The notes beneath the pieces are model-generated. The model worked only from the letters and a program-made list of their open reading frames with translations, did not search any database and had not been told where the DNA came from. DNA of 64,000 nt. It comes from Eutypa lata (taxonomy: Eukaryota > Ascomycota > Sordariomycetes > Xylariales > Diatrypaceae). This document shows positions 41,138 through 52,042 of this stretch, piece after piece (position 1 is the first letter of the stretch; every line of letters begins with the position of its first letter). The translations under genes and the position numbers were made by a program. The stretch is taken from NCBI GenBank assembly GCA_022661535.1, contig JAKULF010000004.1, positions 5,704,001 through 5,768,000 of the forward strand, read 5' to 3'.

Positions 41138-42442
41138 ATGCGTAAGGCCTATAGTATCGCATCTATCCCCGGAGACGGGATCGGAGTCGAGGTCATCGCT
41201 CAGACGAGGGAGGTGCTCCGAGCCATCGAACAACGCTTCGACAGCTTCACGCTCAACTTCACCACTTACGATTGGGGCACGGAGAGATATCGCACTACGG
41301 GAGCGTACATGCCAGAAGATGGGTTGGAGACGCTGAAGAAACACGACGCGATACTCTTCGGGGCTGTCGGATCGCCAGGTAAGTAATCGTTGAAGATTGA
41401 TCTAGTGCATCTGTTCCCCCCCCCCCCCCTCTTTTCCTCCTTCCCCTTTTTTCCTTTCTTCTATGGGTTTATCTCCGGTTTTGATAATGAGCTAATAATA
41501 GGCCCTCGTAGATGTCCCTGATCACATCTCGCTTTGGAAACTCATCCTGCCCATACGCCAGCGTGTAAGCCCAGCTCAGCTCAGTTTCCAATATCCAAAC
41601 TTATTTGGTCTCACTAGTTAGATAGTAGCCTTGCTAACAACCCCCCTTCCTCACAGTTAAACCAGTACGTCAACCTAAGACCGATATCGATCCTCCCGGG
41701 CCTCTCATCGCCCCTGAAGGGACGCTCCACCACGGCCACCGACCTCGACCTGCTCATCGTGCGCGAGAACAGCGAAGGCGAATACTCCGGGCAGGGCGGG
41801 ATCTCGCACGCGAACACGCCCCACGCGACCGCGACCGAGGTATCGATCTTCACGCACGCGGCCATCGAGCGCGTGATGCGGTTCGCGTTCGAGACCGCCG
41901 CCCAGCGGCCCCGGAAGCACCTCACCCTCGTGACGAAGAGCAACGCGCAGCGGCACGGCATGCGGCTCTGGGACGGCGTCTTCGCGGAGCTGGCGCCCCG
42001 GTACCCGGACGTCCGGACCGACAAGATGCTGGTGGACGCCATGACGGCCCGGATGGTGCTGCGCCCGGAGTCCATCGACACCGTCGTCGCGACGAACCTC
42101 CACGGCGATATCCTGTCGGACCTGGCGGCCGCGCTGGCGGGGAGCATTGGCGTCGCGCCGTCGAGCTCGCTGGATCCGACGCGCGAGTTCCCGAGTCTGT
42201 TCGAGCCGATCCACGGGAGCGCCCCGGATATCGCCGGCAAGGGGCTCGCGAATCCCGTCGGGACGTTTTGGAGCGCCGCGGAGATGTTGAGGTGGCTTGG
42301 GGAGACGCCGGCTGCTGATGGGCTAATGGAGGCTATTGGTAGGGTGTGCGAGGCGGGGGTCAAGACTAGGGACTTGGGGGGTGAGGCTAGTACCGTGGAA
42401 GTTACGGATGCGGTCATTAAGGCACTGAAGGAGCCGGTTTGA
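41138..42442 (+). CDS. Tartrate / D-malate dehydrogenase (isocitrate-isopropylmalate DH family)
   Basis: Exons 41138-41378, 41512-41564 and 41657-42442 (359 aa), with introns of 133 bp (phase 1, containing a 14-C run) and 92 bp (phase 0). The sequence is a complete member of the beta-hydroxyacid oxidative decarboxylase family: N-terminal IPGDGIG, the loop GAVGSPGDVPDHISLW and YVNLRPI typical of the TDH/DmlA subgroup rather than of LeuB, LLIVRENSEGEY, TLVTKSNAQRH carrying the catalytic Lys, DILSDLAAAL with metal-binding Asp residues, and EPIHGSAPDIAGKG. The subgroup uses NAD and a divalent metal to oxidise D-malate to pyruvate or tartrate to oxaloglycolate/glycerate. It is convergent with the Zn2Cys6 gene, which lies 229 bp away. 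Specificity (tartrate, D-malate or a related hydroxy acid) cannot be read from the sequence. Confidence 0.93.
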
Positions 42443-42671
42443 TAGAAATACATAAAATACATATAAAGCTGTCTTCAACACGTAACTACTACACTAGGGT
42501 TGAACCCATCGCTCAAGAGTGATCGTAGCGAGACGTCCTTACAAATTAAGAGTGCCGACCTTTGTAAAAAAAAAAAACATTAAAAAAAAAACCATATTCG
42601 CCATCATTATCATGCCCACGTTTGTTATATGCAGTCCTGGGTACGTTTGTCACGAAACCTTCAAAACGCGT

Positions 42672-42895
42672 TCACAATGCAGGAATGGATATGCCCACGT
42701 CGTCGATGGTCCGGCCGCGCTTCCTACTAGAGGGATTCGCCGAGCGATGGCTGTGATGGTGGAAAGACTGGCGCCACTTGCGCTGGAACATGACGAGGAA
42801 GTCGCGCGTCTTCCTAGCGACCTCCCAAGACGAGCTGAAGCAGTCCAGGGCGCGGAAGCAAGCGCCTAAGTAGAACAGCACGTCGTCTGGCTCTG

Positions 42896-42950
<55 letters not shown>

Positions 42951-45611
42951 TTGTTGGCGGGCTGCATTTGTGGTCACGACGGACGCGGAGGCGAAGATCA
43001 GGATCGACGCTGCCGAGCATGTGATCCCCACGCCGTGGATGCTCATCCGGCCCAGCGAGTGCTGCTTCTCGTAGATGCACAGAAGCTTGCCTATCGAGGT
43101 CGCCGACCGGATGCACATGTCCCGCGCGTGCGCGTACCCGGGACCCTTTTGCGGCTGCGGCTGCGTGAGCGTCTTCGACATCCAGGGTCGGTGCGCGTGG
43201 ATCATGCTCTGGTAGTATTGCAGACTATTGTCGATGTTAATTAGCAATCTACTATGGCTTGGAGATTTGCATCATCGAGTTGATAGGTATCTGTGGAGAT
43301 AGGGAGAGAGAGAGAGAGAGAGAGAGACTTACTGGAGCAATAAAACATGCGGTAGGTATTGCTTGGTAGGCGCATCCAAATTGACTTGTAGCTCCAAAGG
43401 GAGGTTGTCCTTCCAACTGAGGAGTTGGAATACGGCTTTAGCATTTAGCTCCTGCAAGATTCCGGGGGAGATATTGCGAGATCCGTAGCTGTTAAGCACA
43501 TGTTAGACACTGTTGGGATTTTATTTCGGGAATGGAATGACCTTTCTACCTACAGGTAATGTCCCAGCGGCGCCATGATCTCGCAGAGGAGAATCCGTTT
43601 CCGGCTCAGCTGCTCCGTGCAGTCCTCTAGAAGTGGACCGTCTGATGATTTCGGGGATGTGTACGGGATCCATACCTCGGACGATATAGAGTGCCCGGGT
43701 CTCCCTGGTTTATCGACGGTGACGTCGTCCATGTTGGTCCGGAAGGGTCTGCCCAAGGAGAACCCCCAGATACTAGAATGAAAAGTTTAGTATAATCAAC
43801 CAGAATCTGGATGAAAAGGTGCCTAGGAGGATTAATTGGGAAATGTGTGCTTACTGGTCGGCGGTAAAAGCAGCCCAAAATACTACGCGTCGTAACTCCG
43901 CTTCTTCTGGTCTCAAAGACCCAGCCTCAACGTAAGCAGCCATATCCATGTGTAAGGCCAGATGGAAAGCCAGTCTCAGAGCCATTCCTAATAGCAATTT
44001 CAGTACGATAAAAGTTCCACTAGCCCTCAATTCGAACGTACTTACCGCTGTACAGCCAGCCGCGGGCATCTCTTTTGCATCCAATGTCGTGGCCGCTAAT
44101 AACAACTAGAGCTTGGACAGTGGCCACCGTAGGGTTGTCTAATTCGATTTCCAACAAGGCTTTAGACCTATCTGCGAAGAAATCCGATAGGGATCTGGGA
44201 AATGTAACGAAAGAGGGGTGATGACGAGGCTCATACGCAGCACCTAAGGCACATCTGTAGTCCGTATGGTGAGCATGAAAAAGGACATAAAAAAATACGT
44301 CAAGTGTAAAGATGTGAAAACCTACATGACGTTTTGTAGAGACTCGGAGAAGTAGCTTGAATCCTCTCCCTTCTCCACCCACATTGCCCTCGCCTTCTCG
44401 TACATAGCCCTATCGACGACGTGTAAAGACGGGTCTTGCCAGGTAAAATATAACTTAGTGAGGTGCTGCTCCAGCTCAGCGGGCACCTGCTGGCCGATTC
44501 CAAGACGCTCTAGGGTTTCGTACCCGTCGTCCCGTATCGTCCGGTGCACGGTCGAGGTATCATCCGCCGGCATGTCCACGAGATTGAAGTTCGATGTCGG
44601 CCCGTAGAACCGCGTCTGGCCGTGCGGTCCTATCCGTAACGCCCCTACACGATCCGAGAGCTGGTCGACGAGTCCTTCTATATCATCTACATCACCTAGA
44701 GTTGATTCGCTGCGGGCAAAGCCGCTGGCGTCGGGGAAGAGAGGAGGCTGTCCTACTGGCGCAGAATCTAAGCCGAGAGTAGCGAAGGTGTCCGGGCTTC
44801 GGCCAAAGCCGGAATCTATCTCGAGGCCGACATCCGAGGTTAAAAATTGCCAATCCAGTAAAGTCGACTCGATGCCAGGGAAGTCCTCTCGTTGACCAAC
44901 CCCAGGGGGGTTGATCCCATTGCTAGTCCAGCCGTCGAAGAACGTAGTAGGAGGGAGTCCGACAGCGATTTCCTGGCCGCCACCATCCCCACCACCGAAG
45001 AGCGAATCGGAATTCGCGGCTTGCTGACCTCTGGAACCCTCACTCTGATACGTATCCATTGTGGAATCTAGGATCGACCCGGGAGACGGCTCCGAAACTT
45101 CTGAAGAGAGGCGCGAGTGGTGGTGAGGTTCAGAGATGAGTTGCGCAGACGTCGATATCGACGGTCGGCTTGAATGAGAAACCGGGATATTACCACCAAA
45201 CTTCGCCAATATGGACTCCGTCTCCTGGTCCATCGGAGGAACATCCAAGTTTTGATGCTCGATGACACATGTCAACTGATGTATACGCTTTATCAGCGGA
45301 GTGACAGTATCTCTCAAAGGACTCCTAGTGGCATGGCTGGGTTAATTTACTTCCTCTGGGAAAGCTCGGGATAGTACCAAGATAGAATTCAGCCTACTCA
45401 CTTTCTCTTATCTGCGGCAGGCTGGTATTGACAGTTCTTCCCCTTGTTCTTGCAATACGAGCATACTGGAAGCCCCCCATCACACTTGTCTACTGTCAGC
45501 ATGATTGTCAATGGCATTGAAGAAGTCAATCTACTGTTTGCTTACTTTTACCTTGCTTTTTCTGCAAGGAATACAGGCAGTGGTAACGTGGCGCCGGTGC
45601 GACAGAGACAT
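42672..45611 (-). CDS. Zn2Cys6 transcription factor with fungal TF domain and polyGln tract
   Basis: Eight exons: 45611-45546, 45484-45402, 45324-44326, 44254-44046, 43987-43855, 43772-43554, 43488-43333 and 43224-42672 (805 aa). All junctions keep frame; introns are 58-108 bp. The zinc cluster spans the first intron: CIPCRKSKVKC then CSYCKNKGKNC, spacing C-x2-C-x6-C-x6-C-x2-C-x6-C at residues 13-40. A disordered Ser-rich linker precedes the regulatory domain (ICALGAAYE, GWLYSGMALRLAFHLALHMD, LRRVVFWAAFTAD, LLHLQYYQSMIHAHRPW). The intron at 43332-43225 holds a (GA)n/(CT)n microsatellite. A 20-Gln run lies near residue 710. It is the only regulator in the cluster, hence the best candidate to bind the CGG-N10-CCG sites. 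Its own promoter shows no such site. Confidence 0.9.
42897..42956 (-). repeat. (CAG)17(CAA)3 tract encoding 20 Gln
   Basis: Seventeen CTG plus three TTG triplets on the plus strand, read as CAA3-CAG17 in exon 8 of the Zn2Cys6 gene. The purity suggests recent expansion and length polymorphism. Confidence 0.95.
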
Positions 45612-46190
45612 TGTGGCGGGGACGTCCATATATATCTCCCTTTCTCTCATCCTAATATCAAATTTACAACTTTAGTTGTTAGCTAAGCCTTTCCATTAGA
45701 GGGAATAATCAAACTATCCAGGTTGACTAAGTAAATGGAGAATATCTACTTAACAGAGGTGAGGGGGAAAAGATAGCCGTCGGTAAAGTGAGGGATTTGG
45801 GGTAAATTTTCGTGTGGGGACTACGGGGTCGATTGTGGAGCTTTGCAGCTATATTCTGGGGTTTGGGTCCTCTTATCCCTCCCTCCCCGCATCTCCAAGA
45901 AAGCACGTTGTTAGCCAATGATGTCACTGTAAGCTATCCTGGTTAAGCCGATTTAGGTAATTTATTATGAAGTCACATTTGGTATTAAAGTAGAATTGAT
46001 CACCTATAACTATATAGCCTCTAATATCTGATTGGAAGACTTAAACATCACATACATGCAGGTAGGCAGATAGTGAACCTCTAGCATTGTAGTGGTTGGT
46101 TACTCAATTAAAGCTGCAAGTCACGGAAACCTCACAGGAGTTGCCTCAAAAGTGATCTTTTTTTTATTCATCAAGAATATTTAAGGATAA
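45612..46190. promoter_or_regulatory. Promoter of the Zn2Cys6 gene / 3' flank of the SDR gene
   Basis: 579 bp between two minus-strand genes. No CGG-N10-CCG site and no reading frame of note. Confidence 0.4.
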
Positions 46191-47387
46191 CTACAACAGT
46201 CGGCCAGCGTGGATACCTCCTGTGATCAATATATCATCTGAGGTATGGTAGGCACTGGCATTGGACAGCAAGTAGACAATGGGAACCTTAAGGTCAGTAC
46301 GATCACCCATACGACGCATTGGGGGCTCGTTGTTCATTATGTCGCCAAGCCAAGGCATCCTCTTGCATAAGTCCAGCGTCATGTCCGTCGTCATGTATCT
46401 AAGTAGAGAACGAAAGGTTAGCGGGCGGCAGTCTTCAAATAGGGGAACCCCCGTTATTTTACGTAGGCCGTTCGTAGAGTGAATCACATACCCTGGCGAG
46501 ATGCTGTTCACACGTATGCCCATCCCCGCGAGCTCTACCCCCAACGCTTTAGCGAGCGACACAACGGCTCCTTTGCTGGCGCAGTAGTCGCTAGTGGCCT
46601 GGCCTTTACTGGCCACGTAAGCCGCGATCGAAGCAATCATGACAATCGAGCCTCCGCGAGGGTTGAACGGCGTAGCTTCTTGCTTGGCCATCTGGATAGC
46701 CGCTAGCTGGGCCGCGTAGTACGTTCCGAGGACATTGACGTTCATGCACTTGGCAACCGATTCGGGATCGCGCTTTAAAAACGACTCGTCGGGACAGATC
46801 CCTTTTATTCCACGTTTGCGAGTTAGCAATTGCTTCATCTAGCACCAACGCGAATTATCTTGTCTCGGGAGCAGACATAGAGGCGAACACAGGAGATGAA
46901 GAACCAAGTTGACGTCTTGGGAGTAAGATACCCCTAGACTAGGCTCGAAAGGGAAGAAAACAGTCTGTAGAAGTTTACCTGCCGCAGTGACCAGTCCGTC
47001 AATGCGCCCAAAATCCTTGGAGACTTTGTCAAAAGTGGCTTTCAACAAGTCATATTTCGTGACGTCGGTTCTAAGTGAATAATGGTTAGAATTGGCCTTA
47101 GTAGATCATTCAATTTGAATTTTTCTTGCTTAGACGACTCACTGATAGTATGAGAGTTTCACATCCGGGAATCTCGATTGAATTGTGAAGAAGTCATCGT
47201 GAGGCTTGTCAGCAGCGTCAAAAACAGCTACGCTGCCTCCTGACTCCGCAATCGCGAGCGTGAAAGCAAGGCCTAAACCGCGTGCTCCACCCGTCACGAC
47301 AACCGTACGGCCCTTGAGAGACAGAAGGTCCTGGACGGAATGCTGTAGATAGCGATTTACGTCAGGGGTCGTTCCGGTAGCAGCCAT
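46191..47387 (-). CDS. Short-chain dehydrogenase, sorbose reductase / D-arabinitol dehydrogenase-like
   Basis: Exons 47387-47143, 47070-46979, 46801-46492 and 46398-46191 (284 aa), with introns of 72, 177 and 93 bp. The Rossmann motif is VVVTGGARGLGLAF. NVNVLGTY and the catalytic triad Ser (MIASIAAY), Tyr and Lys (DYCASKGA) are intact. SPGYMTTDMTLDLC is restored by the third intron, and the C-terminus LITGGIHAGR is typical. The group includes NADP(H) ketose reductases and polyol dehydrogenases (Sou1, L-xylulose reductase and D-arabinitol dehydrogenase types). The likely reaction is polyol-ketose interconversion in the cytosol. I chose ATG 47387 because the in-frame codons just upstream lack an ATG. 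It is divergent from the transketolase-like gene, sharing a 469-bp promoter with site 2. The exact sugar is unknown. Confidence 0.92.
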
Positions 47388-47589
47388 CGCGATCAAGTTC
47401 GATTGATTATGCTGGCTTAGCTACTGGATAGGCAGGAGTGCAGTGAGAAAGCTTCTACTAATACTTAACCTCGTTTTTATGCCTCATATGAAGTTCCTCG
47501 GACATGAGGGGTCATTTCTCCCCTCTTCCCCCACTGATGCGCAATCGGAGCTCTCTGACTCGGGTTTCTCGACCCCGTGGGCTTTCGCA

Positions 47590-47609
47590 AATTCCGGGGC
47601 CCCGGAATT
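47590..47609. promoter_or_regulatory. 20-bp perfect palindrome
   Basis: AATTCCGGGGCCCCGGAATT reads the same on both strands. It has CCG and CGG triplets in everted orientation and lies midway between the SDR and transketolase start codons. Confidence 0.6.
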
Positions 47610-47637
47610 GTAGTTAATAGGGTGGGGACCAGAAATC

Positions 47638-47655
47638 TCGGAATCGCAATTCCGG
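47638..47655. promoter_or_regulatory. Putative Zn2Cys6 site 2 (CGG-N10-CCG)
   Basis: TCGGAATCGCAATTCCGG: inverted arms TCGGAA and TTCCGG around six bases, about 250 bp from the SDR start and 200 bp from the transketolase start. Confidence 0.55.
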
Positions 47656-47856
47656 CAATACCGGTAGTAAACGATAGGCGCGATGCTAGAACGGCAAAGG
47701 AGAAGGGACCACCAGTTAAAAAGAAAAATGACGTTGCACATAAGACGAATGGTGGTTAGGGAGATGAAGAATAGAAAGAATATAGAAAGAGGTACTAGAA
47801 ACAATCTGGGCAAGGAGAAGAGCCCGGAATAAGTCCTGTAATTAACTTAATCCACA

Positions 47857-50147
47857 ATGTCGCAGAACGGAAAGTGGCTTTCCAACGGTATCAATACCAT
47901 GGGTGTTGACAATCATGATCCCAATACGAAGGCGTCGCTAAATGACGATGATCAAGCCGTGCTGGCGTTGCGCAACTTCATCTTTGATATATGTGCCCAT
48001 AACGGGGGCGGTCATGGCGGGTCAGCTATCGGCATGGCTGCGATAGGGGTTGCCCTCTTCAAGCATGTGATGAGATTCAACCCGTCCAACCCAAATTGGT
48101 TCGACCGCGATCGCTTCGTTCTCTCAAACGGTAATAAGACTTGAATCCCTATTTTGTTTTCCCCTTTTCTGGCGATTTGCCGACTGACGCGGCACTCCAG
48201 GACATGCGGCTATGTTTCTGTACGCCCTGAACCACCTGGTCGGCTACGACGCCTGGACCATGGACGAGATTAAGGGCTACGGGAGCGCGAAGACAGACGG
48301 CTTCGAGACCCTCTGCCATGCGCACCCCGAGATCGAGGATCCGGCGATCGAGGTGACGACCGGGCCGCTCGGCCAGGGCATCGCCAACGCCGTGGGCCTC
48401 GCGATCGCGTCCAAGAACCTCGCGGCGCGTTACAACCGCGGCGGCGGCTACGACGTCGTCCAGTCTCGGATCTACTGCATGACCGGAGATGGGTGCCTGA
48501 TGGAGGGCGTCGCGCTCGAGGCCATCTCCCTCGCCGGGAACCTACAGCTCGACAACCTCGTGGTCATTTACGACAACAACCAGGTGACCTGCGACGGGCC
48601 GCTCGACTGGATCAACCGCGAGGACATCAACGCCAAGATGCGCGCGTCGGGTTGGCACGTACTGGAGGTGCCCGACGGGAACTACAACGTGCCAGCACTC
48701 GTGGCTGCCCTGGAGCTGGCTAAGACGGTGAAGGACCGGCCGACCTTCATTAACGTCCGGACCGTGATCGGCCTCGGGACCCAGGTCGCCGGGATGTACA
48801 AGGCGCACCACGGCACGTTTGACGTCGAGAGCATCCGGAAGCACAAAATCTTGGCCGGTCAGGACCCGAACTCCACGCATGAGATCCCGGAGCGCCCTTT
48901 GGCTTACTTTAGGGAGAGGAAAGCACACGGGGAGAAGCTCGAGGAAGACTGGTCGCAGTTGGTGCAGGGATATACCCAAGCCTACCCCGATTTGGTCGCG
49001 GACTTCAATAGGGCCAGAAATGGAGACGACGGGGGGCTATGGCAGGAAATGCTAAAGCAATTCGATTCAAAGCAGTTCCAGGGCCAAGCTACGAGAGATT
49101 CCAACGGAGCCGTTTTGGAGAGGCTATGGTCGATCTATCCTGCCCTCTGCGGTGGTGGCGCTGACCTGGTTAATTCCAACAAGGTCACGTACGCGGAATC
49201 AGATGTTTTCCACCCTTCTGTTGGCTACAAGGGTCGCTATATCCGATACGGTATTCGAGAGCACGCCATGGCAGCCGTCTCCAACGGTATAGCAGCATAT
49301 AACCCCGGCACATTCTTGCCCATCACAGCCACTTTCCTCATATTCTTCCTATATGTGAGCTGAACCTTTTTTTTCTTCATATCTATCCTGTACAATACCC
49401 CCAAGGTTTTGTCCTCTGCTAACCCCCCACCTAAAGGCAGCACCAGGCGTACGTATGGGGGCTCTCAGCCATCTCCCGGTCATCCACATCGCGACACACG
49501 ATTCCTTCGCCGAAGGCCAAAATGGCCCGACGCACCAGCCCGTCGAGGTGGATTCCCTGTACCGGGCGATGCCCAATGTGACGTACATGCGGCCGTGCGA
49601 CGGGGAGGAGGTGATCGGAGCCTGGCTGCTCGCGCTCGCCAAGAAGACCGGCCCTACGATGCTGTCGCTCGGGCGCGACCCGACCAGCCCTGTCCCCGGA
49701 ACGGATCGCTTCAAGGTAGCCCGCGGCGCGTACATCGTCCTAGATGTAGACGGAGCGACTAAACCTGCCCTCACGCTGGCTAGCTGCGGCACTAACCTGC
49801 ACTACGCGGTCCGGACCGCTGAGCGCCTGACTGCCTCCGGCACCCCGACTCGCGTGGTGAGCTGCCCGAGCTTCGAGCACTTCGACCGGCAGGACCAGGC
49901 GTATCGAGATAGCGTGTTTGTCCGCGACGGCACGCCCATCGTCAGCGTGGAGGAGTATGTTGCTACCACGTGGGCTAAGTACGTGACGGCCAGTGTGGGC
50001 ATGACCGGGTACGGGTACTCGGCTTCGAATCCGAGCAATTATGATCGGTTTGGGCTGGACGATAAGGGCATCGAGCGTAAAGTTCTGAAATACATGGAGG
50101 AACTTGGAGGGGAAAACGCGCGTGTGGCAGGTTGGCGTCAGTTGTAA
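47857..50147 (+). CDS. Transketolase-like enzyme of the dihydroxyacetone synthase type
   Basis: Exons 47857-48130, 48201-49354 and 49437-50147 (712 aa), with introns of 70 bp (phase 1) and 82 bp (phase 0). It is a ThDP-dependent two-carbon transferase. Visible motifs: GHGGSAIGMA near the N-terminus; the ThDP/Mg motif GDGCLMEG...YDNNQVTCDG; the catalytic Glu in RYGIREHAM; and the segment YAAPGVRMGALSHL, followed by THDSFAEGQNGPTHQPVE, which is closer to methylotrophic-yeast dihydroxyacetone synthase than to housekeeping transketolase. The family moves a glycolaldehyde unit from a ketose phosphate to an aldehyde. The C-terminus GWRQL is not a canonical SKL-type peroxisome signal, unlike classical DAS. 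Its location beside ketose/polyol reductases suggests a sugar-derived substrate, but the acceptor is unknown. Confidence 0.93.
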
Positions 50148-50276
50148 AGAATAGATGCGTGATCATAGGTATTGATGATTCAAATATGAATTTATGTTGA
50201 AATATATTTGCTTGCTAGCTACTTATGTAGTGTCCCAAGATTCTAGTTCTGTGGCGAACCCTCTCAACTACGGTCG

Positions 50277-51419
50277 GCCACAGGGTTGACTATGTCATAA
50301 CTACTTTTTTATACTATAGGTTCACCTAGGTGTAATTTTAGCTAAGTCTTTATTTAATTAAGCATAAATGCAATATTTATATAAAAAAAGTATACATTTA
50401 AAATATTTATATAACTTAAGTTATTATTATTTATTTATATTATACTTTAATTATTATTATTTAAACTTTTATATAAAATTTACGAAATAATTTATTAATA
50501 ATTAAAAAAAAAAAAAAATAAAGTGCATTATTTATATATAAAATAAAATTACGATATATTTAATTTATTTAATTAAATTTTACGTTATAATTAAAATTTA
50601 AATTTAAAAGCTTTAATATTACGTATTATAATTATAAATATTATAATTATAAATTTAATTATTATATTATAAATTAATTAATTATATTAATATTATTAAT
50701 TTATATTTTTTATTTATAAATAATATTATTTTATTTATATATATATAAATAATTTTACGTTTATATTTAAAACTTTAATCGATTTATAATTAAATTAAAT
50801 AATTAAAGTTATTATTATTTTAAAATTTTTTAAATGATTTATATATTATTATTTAAATTAAAAGTTTTATTATTTAAATAAATTATTAATAATTAAATAA
50901 GTTTTTAAAAAAAAATTATTATTTAAGTTATTAATAATTTTATTATATTTATAAATTTAAATTTATAAATTTATAAATTTATAAATTTATAAATTTATAA
51001 ATTTATAAATTTAAATAATTAAAGCTTAAAAGTGTTTTTATTTAATTTATTATTATTTTAATAATCTTTAAATAATTAATATATTATTATTTAAGTTATT
51101 AATAATTAAATTATTTAAATTATTAATAATTATTTAAATTATTAATAACTTTAAAAATTAAATAAATCGTTAAAAACTTTTAAAATTAAATTAAAATTAA
51201 ATTAAAGTTAAGTAATAATAACTTAAGTAATTAATATAAGTAGCTAATAAATAAGTGGTTAATGTGTAAATGGGAATTTAAATATATGTAAATAAGTAAT
51301 TAAAGGTTTGGTTTAATGCATATTAAGGTTTACCTTAATTACATACGTTAAAATTAGTATAGGGTGCGCTCATTAAAAAAAAGGTCAAAAAGACGTTTTG
51401 ACACAGTCAACCCTGTGGC
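50277..51419. mobile_element. TIR-bounded, almost purely A+T element (decayed or non-autonomous DNA transposon)
   Basis: The left end 50277-50297 starts GCCACAGGGTTGACT. The right end 51399-51419, reverse-complemented, starts with the same 15 bases; over 21 bp the two ends match at 20 positions (A versus G at position 16). Weaker similarity continues inward (CTTTTTT) and perhaps about 10 bp outward, so exact ends and the target duplication are unsettled. The 1.1-kb interior from about 50340 to 51330 has only a few G or C per 60 bases and no coding capacity. The core 50951-51014 is a tandem array of an 8-bp AAATTTAT unit. The structure fits a MITE-like or heavily mutated Tc1/mariner-class element. 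Confidence 0.6.
50951..51014. repeat. Tandem AAATTTAT (8-bp) array
   Basis: About seven near-perfect copies of the 8-bp unit, with no G or C in the array. It sits in the centre-right of the A+T island. Confidence 0.85.
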
Positions 51420-52042
51420 TACCCCTACTCAACACCTATCCCACCTACCTAACACTAGGTTCCTTACTTGTCTATTCCTAGCTACTATACATTGAATTGC
51501 CTACATTGCAATGTAGGCAATTAATAATACATACTTATGCAGTGACCTAACTTTGATACATATTATATCGTACAGCTTTCTCGTGAATACTTTGATCGCG
51601 TAGCTCGAAGCGTGTCCAATGTTAACCATTACCTATATACGTTTCCCAATTAGGCTTTACTACAGTAAATAATCGCGATTGATTGGACGGCAATAGGTAT
51701 CGCGTCAACATTGATTATTGTAAGTATTAATTCAAGAGCAACATTGTGGCGTAATCTCCAGCAGAGGCTGCCGGCTTACAACGTTCCAACCAAATTATCT
51801 CAGGCTTACCGATGTAATTGGTTTATATCTCATTTTCCACGAGAAGGAAGAGCCTACCATCACTACACGTCTTAAATTATCTACGAGCGCAGTTCGCCGA
51901 CGGAATATTACACATGTGTTATAGGAGGGCATAGGTTCACATGCAGCAGCAGGTAATCATCACGTCATCATGGGCCTTCCTATGTATGTAGGTTGAGCAA
52001 GATCCCGTTAATACTTAGCATAATTGACCTTTATCTATGGAC
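51420..52042. other. Intergenic right of the A+T element
   Basis: Normal-composition DNA with no supported gene. Contains a 28-bp perfect palindrome (listed next) and the 3' flank of the zinc dehydrogenase gene. Confidence 0.45.
51495..51522. repeat. 28-bp perfect palindrome
   Basis: The left arm AATTGCCTACATTG is followed immediately by its exact reverse complement CAATGTAGGCAATT, with no spacer and no mismatch. It lies 75 bp outside the right end of the A+T element. Confidence 0.85.

Larger units (their letters stand above)
47388..47856. promoter_or_regulatory. Shared divergent promoter, SDR and transketolase-like genes
   Basis: 469 bp between opposing start codons. It contains a 20-bp perfect palindrome (47590-47609), a CGG-N10-CCG site (47638-47655) and a weaker CGG-N11-CCG at about 47561-47577. 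The density of CGG/CCG triplets is well above that of neighbouring intergenic DNA. Confidence 0.65.

Noticed and set aside
42897..42956. CTG triplet array considered as a noncoding satellite
   Set aside because: It lies in frame inside exon 8 of the Zn2Cys6 gene and reads as polyGln without breaking the frame.
47561..47577. Second CGG/CCG inverted pair in the SDR/transketolase promoter
   Set aside because: Spacing is 11, not 10, and the flanking bases do not match the other five sites, so it was not counted as a copy.
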